DNA of 64,000 nucleotides from Citreimonas sp042096055 (GTDB lineage: Bacteria > Pseudomonadota > Alphaproteobacteria > Rhodobacterales > Rhodobacteraceae): the NCBI RefSeq assembly GCF_042096055.1, contig NZ_JBELMH010000001.1:124001-188000 (forward strand), in the 5' to 3' direction. The position numbers were made by a program, and so were the translations under genes. Positions 42,163 through 50,430 of the stretch are shown one piece after another (the first letter of the stretch is position 1; every line of letters starts with the position of its first letter). The notes beneath the pieces are model-generated. The model searched no databases. It saw nothing but the letters and a program-made list of their open reading frames with translations, and was not told the origin of the DNA.

Positions 42163-43128
42163 ATGAAACACTTCACCTACGCCGCCGCGCTGGGCCTGAT
42201 CGCGGGCGCCGCCGGCGCGCAGACCTGGGACATGCCCACGCCCTACGGCGACAGCACGTTCCACACCCAGAACATCATGCAGTTCGCCGACGACGTCGAG
42301 GCCGCCACCGACGGGCAGCTTGCGATCACCGTGCATTCCGCCGGCTCGCTGTTCCCGCACCCCGAGATCAAGAACGCCGTGCGTTCCGGCCAAGTGCCGA
42401 TCGGCGAGTTCTTCCTGTCGACGCTCGAGAACGAGAACGGCGCCTTCGGCCTCGACAGCCAGCCGTTCCTGGCCACCTCCTACGAGGAAGCCCAGGCGCT
42501 TTGGGACGCGCAGGAGCCGGTCGTGACCGAGCTGCTGGCCGAGCAGGGGCTGATGCCGCTGTTCTCGGTCGCGTGGCCGGCGCAGGGCCTCTACACCAAC
42601 GGCGAGATCGAGACGGTCGAGGACCTGTCCGGCCTGCGCTTCCGCGCCTACAACGCGGCGCTCGAGGAATTCGCGCAGCTGGCCGGCGCCGCCCCGGTGC
42701 AGGTCGAGGCGCCCGACATCCCGCAGGCCTTCACCACCGGCCAGATCGAGGCGATGATCACCTCGCCCTCGACCGGTGCGAACTCGAAGGCGTGGGATTT
42801 CGTGTCGCACTACACGCCGATCAACGCCTGGGTTCCGAAGAACATCGTCGTGGTGAACGAACGCGCCTTCCGCCGCCTGCCGCAGGACGTGCAGGACGCG
42901 GTGATGCAGGCCGCGGACGAGGCCGAAAGCCGCGGCTGGGAGATGTCGCGCGAAGAGGCGCAGGCCAAGACGCAGGAGATGGCGGATAACGGCATGACCA
43001 TCGTCGAGCCGTCGGATGCGCTGACCACCGGCCTGCAGGAGATCGGTGCGCAGATGCTGGAAAGCTGGCGCGAGGATGCGTCCGACGCCGCGCTTTCGGT
43101 GCTGGAAGACTACCAGGGCCAGGGCTGA
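42163..43128 (+). CDS. dctP: TRAP transporter solute-binding protein DctP
   Basis: 321 residues with a signal peptide (cleavage near AAGAQ, residue 20) and the DctP-family course: STFHTQNIMQFADDVEAATDGQL, GSLFPHPEIKNAVRSGQVPIGE, then the Arg-containing LSGLRFRAYNAALEEFAQLAG (carboxylate-binding Arg). It binds the substrate in the periplasm. AGGAGAGAC lies before the ATG. First gene of the dctPQM operon and divergent from the 5-oxoprolinase, suggesting a pyrrolidone- or hydantoin-like carboxylate as substrate. Confidence 0.9.
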   Translation: MKHFTYAAALGLIAGAAGAQTWDMPTPYGDSTFHTQNIMQFADDVEAATDGQLAITVHSAGSLFPHPEIKNAVRSGQVPIGEFFLSTLENENGAFGLDSQPFLATSYEEAQALWDAQEPVVTELLAEQGLMPLFSVAWPAQGLYTNGEIETVEDLSGLRFRAYNAALEEFAQLAGAAPVQVEAPDIPQAFTTGQIEAMITSPSTGANSKAWDFVSHYTPINAWVPKNIVVVNERAFRRLPQDVQDAVMQAADEAESRGWEMSREEAQAKTQEMADNGMTIVEPSDALTTGLQEIGAQMLESWREDASDAALSVLEDYQGQG

Positions 43129-43151
43129 GCGCCGTCCGGCCGGACGACCGG

Positions 43152-43174
43152 CCGTCCCGCGCGGTGCGGGACGG
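43152..43174 (+). repeat. Intercistronic hairpin between dctP and dctQ
   Basis: CCGTCCCGC (43152-43160) pairs perfectly with GCGGGACGG (43166-43174) over a 5-base loop, 23 bases after the dctP stop. No T tract follows. Such hairpins often keep binding-protein mRNA more stable than the membrane-gene part; that role is inferred here. Confidence 0.6.
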
Positions 43175-43222
43175 TCGTGACGTGCGGCCGGATCAATGCG
43201 GTTCCGAAACAGGGGGGCGTCG

Positions 43223-43750
43223 ATGCGCCGGAGTCTCGACCGGATCTACCTCGCGGCGGGCTGGCTTGCGGCCGGGTTCATCCTGGCGATCGCCTGCCTC
43301 GTCAGCGCGCAGGTCCTGCTGAACATCTCGACCCGCGTGCTGGGCCTGCCGCTGCCGGCGACGATCCCGTCCTACGCGGATTTCGCCGGGTTCATGCTGG
43401 CCGGCGCCACCTTCTTCGCCATGCCCTACACGTTCCGCAGCGCGGGCCATATCCGCGTGTCGCTGGTCACCGCGCGGCTGCCGGATCGCGCCCGCTGGAT
43501 GGTCGAGCTGGCCGTGCTGGCGCTGGCCGCCGCACTTCTGGGCTTTGCCTGCTGGTACATCGTCGCCCTGATCCGCGAGAGCCTGCATTTCGGCGACGTG
43601 TCGGGCGGGATCGTGCCCGTTCCGCTGTGGATCCCGCAGACCGGCATGGGGATCGGCATGGGCCTGCTGCTGGTCGCGGTGATCGACACTCTGGTCGAGA
43701 CCTGGGCGCGCGGCCGCGCCGTCATCGACGACACCTCCGAGGAGATCTGA
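43223..43750 (+). CDS. dctQ: TRAP transporter small permease DctQ
   Basis: 175 residues with four transmembrane helices and the DctQ pattern (RIYLAAGWLAAGFILAIACLVSAQVLLN, later YTFRSAGHIRVSLVT). It is the small membrane subunit joining DctP and DctM. I chose ATG 43223, which has AGGGGGG 7 bases upstream, over the in-frame ATG at 43196 with no ribosome site. Confidence 0.88.
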   Translation: MRRSLDRIYLAAGWLAAGFILAIACLVSAQVLLNISTRVLGLPLPATIPSYADFAGFMLAGATFFAMPYTFRSAGHIRVSLVTARLPDRARWMVELAVLALAAALLGFACWYIVALIRESLHFGDVSGGIVPVPLWIPQTGMGIGMGLLLVAVIDTLVETWARGRAVIDDTSEEI

Positions 43751-43753
43751 GCC

Positions 43754-45052
43754 ATGTCCGACCCCGTCACCGGCCTGGTCCTGCTGGGCGTGCTGCTGGC
43801 CTTCCTCGCTTCCGGGCTGTGGATCGCGCTCGCGCTGACCGGCGTCGCGGCGGTCGCGCTGTCGTTCTTCTCGAACGCGCCGGTGGGGCTGGTGATGGCG
43901 ACCACCTTCTGGGGCCATTCGCACAGCTGGTCGCTGGCCGCGCTGCCGCTGTTTATCCTGATGGGCGAGATCCTTCTGCGCTCGCGCCTGTCGTCGGACA
44001 TGTTCTCGGGGCTCGCGCCGTGGCTGGGCGGTGTGCCCGGGCGGCTGCTGCACGTCAACGTGCTGGGCTGCGCGATCTTCGCCGCCGTCAGCGGGTCCTC
44101 GGCCGCCACGGCCGCCACGATCGGCAAGATGTCGATCCCCGAGCTGAAATCCCGCGGCTACCCGGAAAGCCTGATCCTCGGCACGCTGGCGGGCTCGGCC
44201 ACGCTGGGGCTGCTGATCCCGCCCTCGATCATCCTGATCGTCTACGGTGTGGCGACCGAGCAGTCGATCGCCCGGCTGTTCATCGCCGGGCTCATCCCCG
44301 GCGTGCTGGTGATGGCGCTGTTCGGCGGCTACGTGATGCTGCGCGCGGCGATGACGCCGGGCCTGATCCCGCCCTTCGACATCGCGATGAGCCTGCGCGA
44401 CAAGCTGCGCGCCGCGCGCGGGCTGATCCCGGTGGCGCTGCTGATCGTGGGCGTGATCGGCGCGATCTACACCGGCATCGCGTCGCCCACGGACGCCGCC
44501 GCGCTGGGCGTGCTGCTGTCGATCATCCTGGCCGCGACCTCGGGAAGCTTTTCGCGCCGCGACTTCATGGACGCGCTTCTGGCCGCGGCGCGGACGTCGT
44601 GCATGATCGCCTTCATCCTGATCGGTGCAGCCTACCTCGCCGTGGCGATGGGCTTTACCGGCATCCCCCGCAACCTGGCCGCCTGGATCGGCGGCATGGA
44701 GCTGTCGCCCTACGTGCTGCTGGCGGCGCTGACGCTGTTCTTCATCGTGCTGGGGCTGTTCCTCGACGGGATCTCGGTCGTGGTGCTGACCACGTCGATC
44801 ATCATGCCGATGGTGACGGCGGTGGGGATCGACCCGATCTGGTTCGGCATCTACCTGGTGCTGGTCGTCGAGATGAGCCAGATCACCCCGCCCGTGGGCT
44901 TCAACCTGTTCGTGATCCAGGGGCTGACCGGCATCGACATCCTGCGCATCGCGAAGGCGGCTTTCCCGTTCTTCCTGCTGCTCGTGCTGGCGGTGGCGCT
45001 GATCACCGCCTTCCCGGCGCTGGTGACCTGGCTGCCGCAGGCGATGTCCTAG
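43754..45052 (+). CDS. dctM: TRAP transporter large permease DctM
   Basis: 432 residues, about 12 helices, with the DctM landmarks FAAVSGSSAATAATIGKMSIPEL and LGLLIPPSIILIVYGV, and EMSQITPPVGFNLFVIQG near the C-terminus. It is the transport-active inner-membrane subunit, driven by a Na+ or H+ gradient. It follows dctQ by 3 bases. Its stop codon overlaps that of the convergent regulator gene by 4 bases. Confidence 0.92.
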   Translation: MSDPVTGLVLLGVLLAFLASGLWIALALTGVAAVALSFFSNAPVGLVMATTFWGHSHSWSLAALPLFILMGEILLRSRLSSDMFSGLAPWLGGVPGRLLHVNVLGCAIFAAVSGSSAATAATIGKMSIPELKSRGYPESLILGTLAGSATLGLLIPPSIILIVYGVATEQSIARLFIAGLIPGVLVMALFGGYVMLRAAMTPGLIPPFDIAMSLRDKLRAARGLIPVALLIVGVIGAIYTGIASPTDAAALGVLLSIILAATSGSFSRRDFMDALLAAARTSCMIAFILIGAAYLAVAMGFTGIPRNLAAWIGGMELSPYVLLAALTLFFIVLGLFLDGISVVVLTTSIIMPMVTAVGIDPIWFGIYLVLVVEMSQITPPVGFNLFVIQGLTGIDILRIAKAAFPFFLLLVLAVALITAFPALVTWLPQAMS

Positions 45053-45564
45053 AGAGAGGACGCAGCACGGCTGGCCTGGTCGTACTGCCCGGACAGGGCG
45101 CGCAGGGCGGCGGCGATCTCGCGCATCTCGTCGCCGGTCAGGTCCATCCGGCCCAGCGGTTCCAGCAGGCATTGTGCCCGCACCGTGCGATAGGCCTCGC
45201 ACAGCGCCGCGCCTTCGGGCGAGGTGGCGTAGAACACCTCCTTGCCGCGCTTTTCCGACACCAGCAGCCCGGCCTTCAGCAACTTGCGCAGTGCGTAGTT
45301 CACCGTGTGCGTGTCCTCGATGTTCAGCAGGAAGCAGATGTCGGCCAGCCGCTTCTCGCGCCCGCGGTGGTTCACGTTGTGCAGCACCAGGATATCCAGC
45401 GGGCTCATGTCGCGCTGCCCGGCGGCGGCCATGCACTTGACCATCCAGCGCGAGAACGCGTTGAAGGCGAGGATCATCCCGAATTCCAGTTCGGACGTCT
45501 CCCAGCCGTCCCCCTCGGCGAGGTGGCGGGACGAGACGATGCGGCGTTTGGGGTTGTCGGTCAT
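45049..45564 (-). CDS. Winged-helix (MarR-like) regulator at the end of the TRAP cluster
   Basis: 171 residues. The helix-turn-helix region MSPLDILVLHNVNHRGREKRLADICFLLNIEDTHTV is followed by YALRKLLKAGLLVSEKRGKEVFYATSPEGAAL, a MarR-like recognition helix and wing. No ligand-binding domain of known type is seen. It is convergent with dctM and divergent from trpB. It is the only regulator beside the oxoprolinase-TRAP genes and probably controls them, possibly through the palindrome at 42050, but it could equally be autoregulated only. Confidence 0.75.
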   Translation of the reverse strand: MTDNPKRRIVSSRHLAEGDGWETSELEFGMILAFNAFSRWMVKCMAAAGQRDMSPLDILVLHNVNHRGREKRLADICFLLNIEDTHTVNYALRKLLKAGLLVSEKRGKEVFYATSPEGAALCEAYRTVRAQCLLEPLGRMDLTGDEMREIAAALRALSGQYDQASRAASSL

Positions 45565-45744
45565 GCGCACATCGTAAGCGTATTGCCGGGGTTCTGTCGA
45601 TATCCGCGTGCGCAGGTACCGCGCGGCCGGGCAGGGGCGGGGCGCCGCCGGCATGCGGCGTGGCGTCCCGTCGCGCAATCGGCACTGGCATCGGGGGCGG
45701 GTTTCGGCGTATCCCCCGGGCTTGACGGGTGAGAGGAGTCGGCG

Positions 45745-46965
45745 ATGAACGAATTGGTCAACAGCTTCATGACCGGACCCGACGAGAAGGGCCGCTTCGG
45801 CATCTTCGGCGGGCGGTTCGTGTCCGAGACGCTGATGCCGCTGATCCTGGAATTGCAGGACCAGTACGATCACGCCAAGACCGACCAGAGCTTCTGGGAC
45901 GAGATGGACTTTCTCTGGAAGCACTATGTCGGCCGGCCTTCGCCGCTGTATTTCGCCGAGCGGCTGACCGAGCGGCTGGGCGGCGCCAAGGTCTACATGA
46001 AGCGCGACGAGCTGAACCACACCGGCGCGCACAAGATCAACAACGTGCTGGGCCAGATCATCCTGGCGCGCCGCATGGGCAAGACGCGCATCATCGCCGA
46101 GACCGGCGCCGGCCAACATGGTGTCGCCACCGCGACGGTCTGTGCCAAGTTCGGCCTGAAATGCGTGGTCTACATGGGCGCGCACGACGTCGAGCGCCAG
46201 CAGCCCAACGTCTTCCGCATGCGCCTTCTGGGCGCCGAGGTGATCCCCGTCACCTCGGGGCGCGGCACGCTCAAGGACGCCATGAACGACGCGCTGCGCG
46301 ACTGGGTGACCAACGTGCGCGACACGTTCTACTGCATCGGCACGGTGGCGGGCCCGCACCCGTACCCGGCGATGGTGCGCGACTTCCAGTCGATCATCGG
46401 CAAGGAGACGCGCGAGCAGATGCACGAGGCCGAGGGCCGTCTGCCCGACACGATCATTGCCGCGATCGGCGGCGGGTCGAACGCGATGGGCCTGTTCCAC
46501 CCGTTCCTCGACGACAAGGACGTCAACATCATCGGCGTCGAGGCCGGCGGCAAGGGCGTGAACGACAAGATGGAGCATTGCGCGTCGCTGACGGGCGGGC
46601 GTCCGGGCGTGCTGCACGGCAACCGCACCTACCTGCTGCAGGACGAGGACGGTCAGATCCTCGAAGGCTTCTCGATCTCCGCCGGCCTCGACTATCCCGG
46701 CATCGGCCCGGAACACGCCTGGCTGCACGAGATCGGGCGCGCCAAGTACGTGTCGATCACCGACGCCGAGGCGCTCGAGGCGTTCCAGCTGTGCTGCGAG
46801 ACCGAAGGCATCATTCCAGCGCTCGAGCCCAGCCACGCGCTGGCGCACGTGATGAAGATCGCGCCCGAGCTGCCCAATGACCACATCATCTGCATGAACA
46901 TGTGCGGCCGCGGCGACAAGGACATCTACACGGTGGCCAAGGCGCTGGGCTTCGACATGAGCTGA
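45745..46965 (+). CDS. trpB: Tryptophan synthase beta chain
   Basis: 406 residues starting MNELVNSFMTGPDEKGRFGI, with the PLP-lysine motif HTGAHKINN (Lys97), AETGAGQHGVATAT and the phosphate-binding GGGSNAMG loop. It joins indole and serine to form tryptophan with TrpA. GAGAGGAG lies upstream of the ATG. The alpha-chain gene trpA is about 7 kb away on the opposite strand, so the two are separately expressed. A strong terminator follows. Confidence 0.96.
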   Translation: MNELVNSFMTGPDEKGRFGIFGGRFVSETLMPLILELQDQYDHAKTDQSFWDEMDFLWKHYVGRPSPLYFAERLTERLGGAKVYMKRDELNHTGAHKINNVLGQIILARRMGKTRIIAETGAGQHGVATATVCAKFGLKCVVYMGAHDVERQQPNVFRMRLLGAEVIPVTSGRGTLKDAMNDALRDWVTNVRDTFYCIGTVAGPHPYPAMVRDFQSIIGKETREQMHEAEGRLPDTIIAAIGGGSNAMGLFHPFLDDKDVNIIGVEAGGKGVNDKMEHCASLTGGRPGVLHGNRTYLLQDEDGQILEGFSISAGLDYPGIGPEHAWLHEIGRAKYVSITDAEALEAFQLCCETEGIIPALEPSHALAHVMKIAPELPNDHIICMNMCGRGDKDIYTVAKALGFDMS

Positions 46966-46969
46966 CCCT

Positions 46970-47000
46970 GCGGGCCGGGCATCACGCCCGGCCGCTTTTT
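46970..47000 (+). terminator. Rho-independent terminator of trpB
   Basis: GCGGGCCGGGC (46970-46980) pairs with GCCCGGCCGC (46986-46995) over the loop ATCAC and is followed by five T residues. It begins 4 bases after the stop codon. Confidence 0.88.
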
Positions 47001-47259
47001 GCGGCAGGGACGCGCCGGTGCCGGCAGGTCATCCTGAAATTCGCCTGTGCAGGAGTTGACGGCGCCGCCAAAGCGGTTTCGTTCACGATTCCGTCCCGTC
47101 GCGCTTCGTCGCGGGCAGAAATTCGCCGATGTCGGGCCAGGTCAAAGCCAAAACACCACATGTCGTGGCCGCTTGGCGCCGATTTCGTTAACACGGATCA
47201 GTTCGAATAGTCGCGCTGCCTGTGGATAACCCTGTGTGCGGAACTTTCCGCAAGCCGGG
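47001..47259. other. Intergenic region after trpB
   Basis: About 260 bases between the trpB terminator and the convergent DUF2237 gene. I see no coding frame with a credible start, no hairpin with a T tract and no copy of the dispersed elements. It is slightly poorer in GC than the flanking genes. Confidence 0.4.
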
Positions 47260-47640
47260 TCAGTCTTCCGCGCAGGATTCGAGAACGTCCATCGGCACGA
47301 TCTCCAGCGCCCGGCGATGCGTCCCTGCCAGCGAGACGCGCGGCGCGCAGCCCTCGGCATGCGCCTGCAGGAACCGCGCGGCGCACAGGCACCACCGGTC
47401 GCCGGCCTTCAGGCCCTGAAAGCGGAATTCCGGCCGCGGCGTCGACAGGTCGTTGCCGAGGTATTTCGAGAAGGCCAGGAACTCGTCCGTCATCACCGCG
47501 CAGACCGTGTGGCTGCCCTGATCCTCGGCGCAGGTGTTGCAATGGCCGTCGCGGAAGAAGCCCGTCACGGGGCCGCCGGCACCGGAGCAGGGCGAAAGCG
47601 CCTCGCCCAGCACGTTGATCTCGGGGTCCTTGCGGATCAT
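47260..47640 (-). CDS. DUF2237 family protein
   Basis: 126 residues with the DUF2237 signatures NVLGEALSPCSGAGGPVTGFFRDG and the Cys-rich CNTCAEDQGSHTVCAVMTDEFLAFSKYLGNDLSTPRPEF, then GLKAGDRWCLCAARF. The several conserved cysteines suggest metal binding or redox sensitivity, but no function is established. The ribosome site AGGGAG is just upstream. It is 3 bases downstream of the serine hydrolase gene on the same strand, so it is probably in the rplY-independent pth operon. Confidence 0.88.
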   Translation of the reverse strand: MIRKDPEINVLGEALSPCSGAGGPVTGFFRDGHCNTCAEDQGSHTVCAVMTDEFLAFSKYLGNDLSTPRPEFRFQGLKAGDRWCLCAARFLQAHAEGCAPRVSLAGTHRRALEIVPMDVLESCAED

Positions 47641-47643
47641 GGC

Positions 47644-48804
47644 TCACTCCCTGTCGTAGGTGCGGGCGATCGTGCGGAACATGCCGATCGCGTCGTCCAG
47701 CGCGCCCGGCGCACGGAACTGCCGGTCGGCGCCGTTGACCGCGACCACCACGCCGCTTTGCTGATCGACATAGACGAACTGGCCGTAGACGCCACGCGCC
47801 AGGAACTCGCCCGCGCGGGCGTCGGCGGGAATCCACCACTGGTAGCCGTAGCCCATCGCCCCCGGATCGGTCGGCGCCGAGGCGCGGGTGCTTTCGGTCA
47901 TCCAGTCGGCGGGCACGATGCGCCGCCCGTCGAAGCGCCCGTTCAGGCGCGCCAGCTCGCCCATCCGGGCGTAGTCGCGGGTGGTCAGGTTCAGCCCGCC
48001 CAGCACGAAGGCGACGCCGTGCCCGTCGGTGACGTAATGCGGCGCGCCCCAGGCGCCCAGCGGGTCGAGGATGTAGCGCCCCATCAGCGTGGGAATGTCC
48101 TCTCCGGTGGCGCCGCGCAGGACCATCGACAGCACGTGCGTGTCGATCGAGACGTATTGCCAGTCATCGCCCGCGGGGCCGGTGCGGTCCTCGCGCGCGG
48201 CGGCGAACCGGTCCATCGAGCCGCCCAGGGCCAGCACGCGGCCCATGCGGTTGATGTCGCTGAAGAAGTCGAAGTAATCCTCGTCGAACGCCACGCCCGA
48301 GGACATCTGCAGCACGTGGCGGATGCTGACGCCCTCGTAGGCCGAGCCGCGCAGCGCGGGCGCGTACTTGTCGACCGGGTCGTCCAGGCTGGCGATCGCG
48401 CCCTGGTTCAGCATCACGCCCACCAGCATCGACAGGTAGGACTTGGCCACCGACCACGACACCCGCTGATCCTCGCGCGTGGTGCCCATGCGGTACCCCT
48501 CGGACACGACGGCGCCGTCGTGCAGCACCACGATGCCGGTCACCGCCCGGCGGTCGAGCCATTCCTGCCAGCCCGCGGGCAGCGGCATGGCCGGCCCTTC
48601 CTCCAGCGGTTTCGGCGTGCGGGTGACGGGAATTGGCGCGGTGTCGAACAGCCGGTCCATGTGCGAGAAGTTCTGCACGATGCGCCCCTCGTCGAAGAGC
48701 GTGGTGACAGCGTGCAGCCGGGCGATCGCGTCGCGCTGCCAGATCGCCACGGCCACCGCGATCAGCAGCGCCGCCCCGACCAGCCGCAGCGCCCAGCGGC
48801 GCAT
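47644..48804 (-). CDS. Beta-lactamase-fold serine hydrolase (class C-like)
   Basis: 386 residues with an N-terminal membrane anchor (about 5-22, ALRLVGAALLIAVAVAIW). The active-site SxxK motif is SVAK (Ser118, Lys121) in RVSWSVAKSYLSMLVG, followed by RHVLQMSSGVAFDE, as in class C beta-lactamase/esterase EstB-like proteins. A periplasmic peptidase or esterase role is likely; true beta-lactam hydrolysis is not implied. The ATG overlaps the pth stop codon (TGATG), so it is coupled to pth. Confidence 0.85.
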   Translation of the reverse strand: MRRWALRLVGAALLIAVAVAIWQRDAIARLHAVTTLFDEGRIVQNFSHMDRLFDTAPIPVTRTPKPLEEGPAMPLPAGWQEWLDRRAVTGIVVLHDGAVVSEGYRMGTTREDQRVSWSVAKSYLSMLVGVMLNQGAIASLDDPVDKYAPALRGSAYEGVSIRHVLQMSSGVAFDEDYFDFFSDINRMGRVLALGGSMDRFAAAREDRTGPAGDDWQYVSIDTHVLSMVLRGATGEDIPTLMGRYILDPLGAWGAPHYVTDGHGVAFVLGGLNLTTRDYARMGELARLNGRFDGRRIVPADWMTESTRASAPTDPGAMGYGYQWWIPADARAGEFLARGVYGQFVYVDQQSGVVVAVNGADRQFRAPGALDDAIGMFRTIARTYDRE

Positions 48805-49526
48805 CAGCGGAACCGGTCCGCGAGCTTCTGCAAGGCCGTGCGGGTGTCGGGCTCGGGGGCTTTTTCCGTCTTGGCGGGTTCGGGCGCCGGCGCGGGCTTT
48901 GCCTCGGACTTCGTCTCGGTCTTCGCGTCCGGCCTGCGATCGCCGGTGCCCGACCGAGGCGGCGAGACGCGCAGCGCCACGGCGTTCAGGAAACGCGGCG
49001 CATCGCCGGCCGCAAGGTCCGGCGCCCCGTCGGACAGGCCGCGCAGCAGGTCGTCCAGCCATTCCTCATCGGCCTTGGCGAAGTCGTGCAGCACGTAGTT
49101 CGCGACCTGCTCCTTGCGGCCCGGATGGCCGATGCCCAGCCGCACGCGGGCGTAGCTGTCGCCGATATGCCCGTGGATCGAGCGCAGGCCGTTGTGCCCG
49201 GCATGCCCGCCGCCCGACTTGACCTTCAGCTTGCCGGGGGCGAGGTCCAGTTCGTCGTGAAAGACGGTCAAATCCTCGGGCTCGAGCTTGTAGAAGCGCA
49301 CTGCCTCGCCCACCGACTGGCCCGAGCGGTTCATGTAGGTCATCGGTTTCAGCAGCAGCACGCGCTGGCCGCCCAGCCGCCCCTCGGCGATCTCGGCCTG
49401 GAATTTGGTCTTCCACGGGGCAAAGCCGTGATCCCCGGCGATGCGGTCCAGCGCCATGAACCCGATGTTGTGCCGGTTGCGCGCATATTGCGCGCCGGGA
49501 TTGCCGAGACCTGCGAAAATCTGCAC
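48804..49526 (-). CDS. pth: Peptidyl-tRNA hydrolase with charged C-terminal tail
   Basis: 240 residues with a GTG start after GGAGGA. The Pth core (1 to about 190) has GLGNPGAQYARNRHNIGFMALD (catalytic His19, Asn9) and VFHDELDLAPGKLKVKSGGGHAGHNGLRS. It frees tRNA from peptidyl-tRNA that dropped off ribosomes. Beyond the core is an about 50-residue low-complexity tail rich in Lys, Glu, Ala and Pro, ending TALQKLADRFR, which most Pth proteins lack. It is downstream of rplY on the same strand, but two plus-strand genes lie between. Confidence 0.92.
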   Translation of the reverse strand: MQIFAGLGNPGAQYARNRHNIGFMALDRIAGDHGFAPWKTKFQAEIAEGRLGGQRVLLLKPMTYMNRSGQSVGEAVRFYKLEPEDLTVFHDELDLAPGKLKVKSGGGHAGHNGLRSIHGHIGDSYARVRLGIGHPGRKEQVANYVLHDFAKADEEWLDDLLRGLSDGAPDLAAGDAPRFLNAVALRVSPPRSGTGDRRPDAKTETKSEAKPAPAPEPAKTEKAPEPDTRTALQKLADRFR

Positions 49527-49599
49527 GTTGTCCTCCGAAAACCCGCCGCGCGCCGCCGATCCGGGCGGCGACGTGGCGTCCTGTCACACGAGGGGCACC

Positions 49600-49911
49600 A
49601 TGTATCTAACCATGAACCGATTCAAGGTCGCGACCGACCGCACCGACGCCTTCGAGGCGCTGTGGAAGTCGCGCGACAGCCACCTCAAGGAGGTGCCCGG
49701 TTTCGTGCAGTTCGCGCTGCTCAAGGGGCCTGCCGGCGACGATCACGTGCTTTATGCCTCGCACACGATCTGGCGCGACGAGGCCGCGTTCAGGGACTGG
49801 ACGAAATCCGAGGCGTTCCGGGCCGCGCATGCGGGGGCGAAATCCTCGGGCGACATGTACCTGGGCGCGCCCGAGCTCGAGGCCTTCGAGGCGGTGCAGG
49901 TGCTGTCGTAG
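49600..49911 (+). CDS. Antibiotic biosynthesis monooxygenase-domain protein
   Basis: 103 residues of ABM ferredoxin-like fold: MYLTMNRFKVATDRTDAFEALWKSRDSHL, then GFVQFALLKG and YASHTIWRDEAAFRDWTKSEAFRAAHAG. The SRxSxLxxxPGF-like segment and the W/F-rich helix resemble IsdG/HugZ-linked heme-degrading monooxygenases, so heme breakdown or quinone oxidation is possible. GAGGGG lies upstream of the ATG. Its TAG overlaps the GTG of the next gene. Confidence 0.8.
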   Translation: MYLTMNRFKVATDRTDAFEALWKSRDSHLKEVPGFVQFALLKGPAGDDHVLYASHTIWRDEAAFRDWTKSEAFRAAHAGAKSSGDMYLGAPELEAFEAVQVLS

Positions 49912-50372
49912 TGGCGCGCGCCTTCGATCCCGAACCGGTGCTGGCGATGCCGCTGATGGCGATGCTGGCCACGGTCTCGGACGAGGGCGCGCCGTGCAAC
50001 GCGCCGGTCTGGTTCCTGTGGGAGGACGGCGCGCTGTGGATGCCGTCGTCGACGGGCGCAAGCTCGGCCCGGCGGCTGGAGCACGAGCCGCGCGCGGCAG
50101 TCGAGATCGTGCAGTTCGACAACGCGGGCGGCGTGCTGCTGCACGTCGGCATGCGCGGAGAGGCGGCCTGCGTCGCGATGCAGCCCGACCGCTTCCGGCG
50201 CCTGCTGTCGAAGTATCTCGGTCCGGACGAGGCCGCGTGGAACCCGTGGTTCGTCGACACCGTCGCGCGCATCGACGACCCGGACGGCCGGCTGATCCGG
50301 CTGGTGCCCGACAGCGTCTTCACCAACAATGTCAGCTTCTTCCGGACGGGCCCCGCGCTGGCCTGGCCCTGA
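49911..50372 (+). CDS. Pyridoxamine 5'-phosphate oxidase-like flavin/F420-type protein
   Basis: 153 residues with the PNPOx split-barrel pattern MAMLATVSDEGAPCNAPVWFLWEDGALWMPSS and SARRLEHEPRAAVEIVQFD. Such proteins bind FMN or heme-related cofactors. The GTG start overlaps the preceding stop (TAGTG), so it is coupled to the ABM-domain gene; the pair could act together on heme or a small organic substrate. The vitamin B6 oxidase itself is larger and has different residues. Confidence 0.8.
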   Translation: MARAFDPEPVLAMPLMAMLATVSDEGAPCNAPVWFLWEDGALWMPSSTGASSARRLEHEPRAAVEIVQFDNAGGVLLHVGMRGEAACVAMQPDRFRRLLSKYLGPDEAAWNPWFVDTVARIDDPDGRLIRLVPDSVFTNNVSFFRTGPALAWP

Positions 50373-50379
50373 AACGCAA

Positions 50380-50407
50380 GACGCCCCGCCGGTTGGGGCG
50401 GGGCGTC
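50380..50407. terminator. Bidirectional hairpin between convergent PNPOx-like gene and rplY
   Basis: GACGCCCCGCC (50380-50390) pairs perfectly with GGCGGGGCGTC (50397-50407), 11 bp with a 6-base loop. On the minus strand TTGCGTTTC follows, giving a plausible rplY terminator; the plus-strand tail is weak. Confidence 0.65.
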
Positions 50408-50430
50408 GCGTTCCGGGTCAGCCGAGGGGC

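Noticed and set aside
46982..47194. Minus-strand frame of 70 codons after trpB
   Set aside because: It overlaps the trpB terminator and shows no start signal or conserved pattern.
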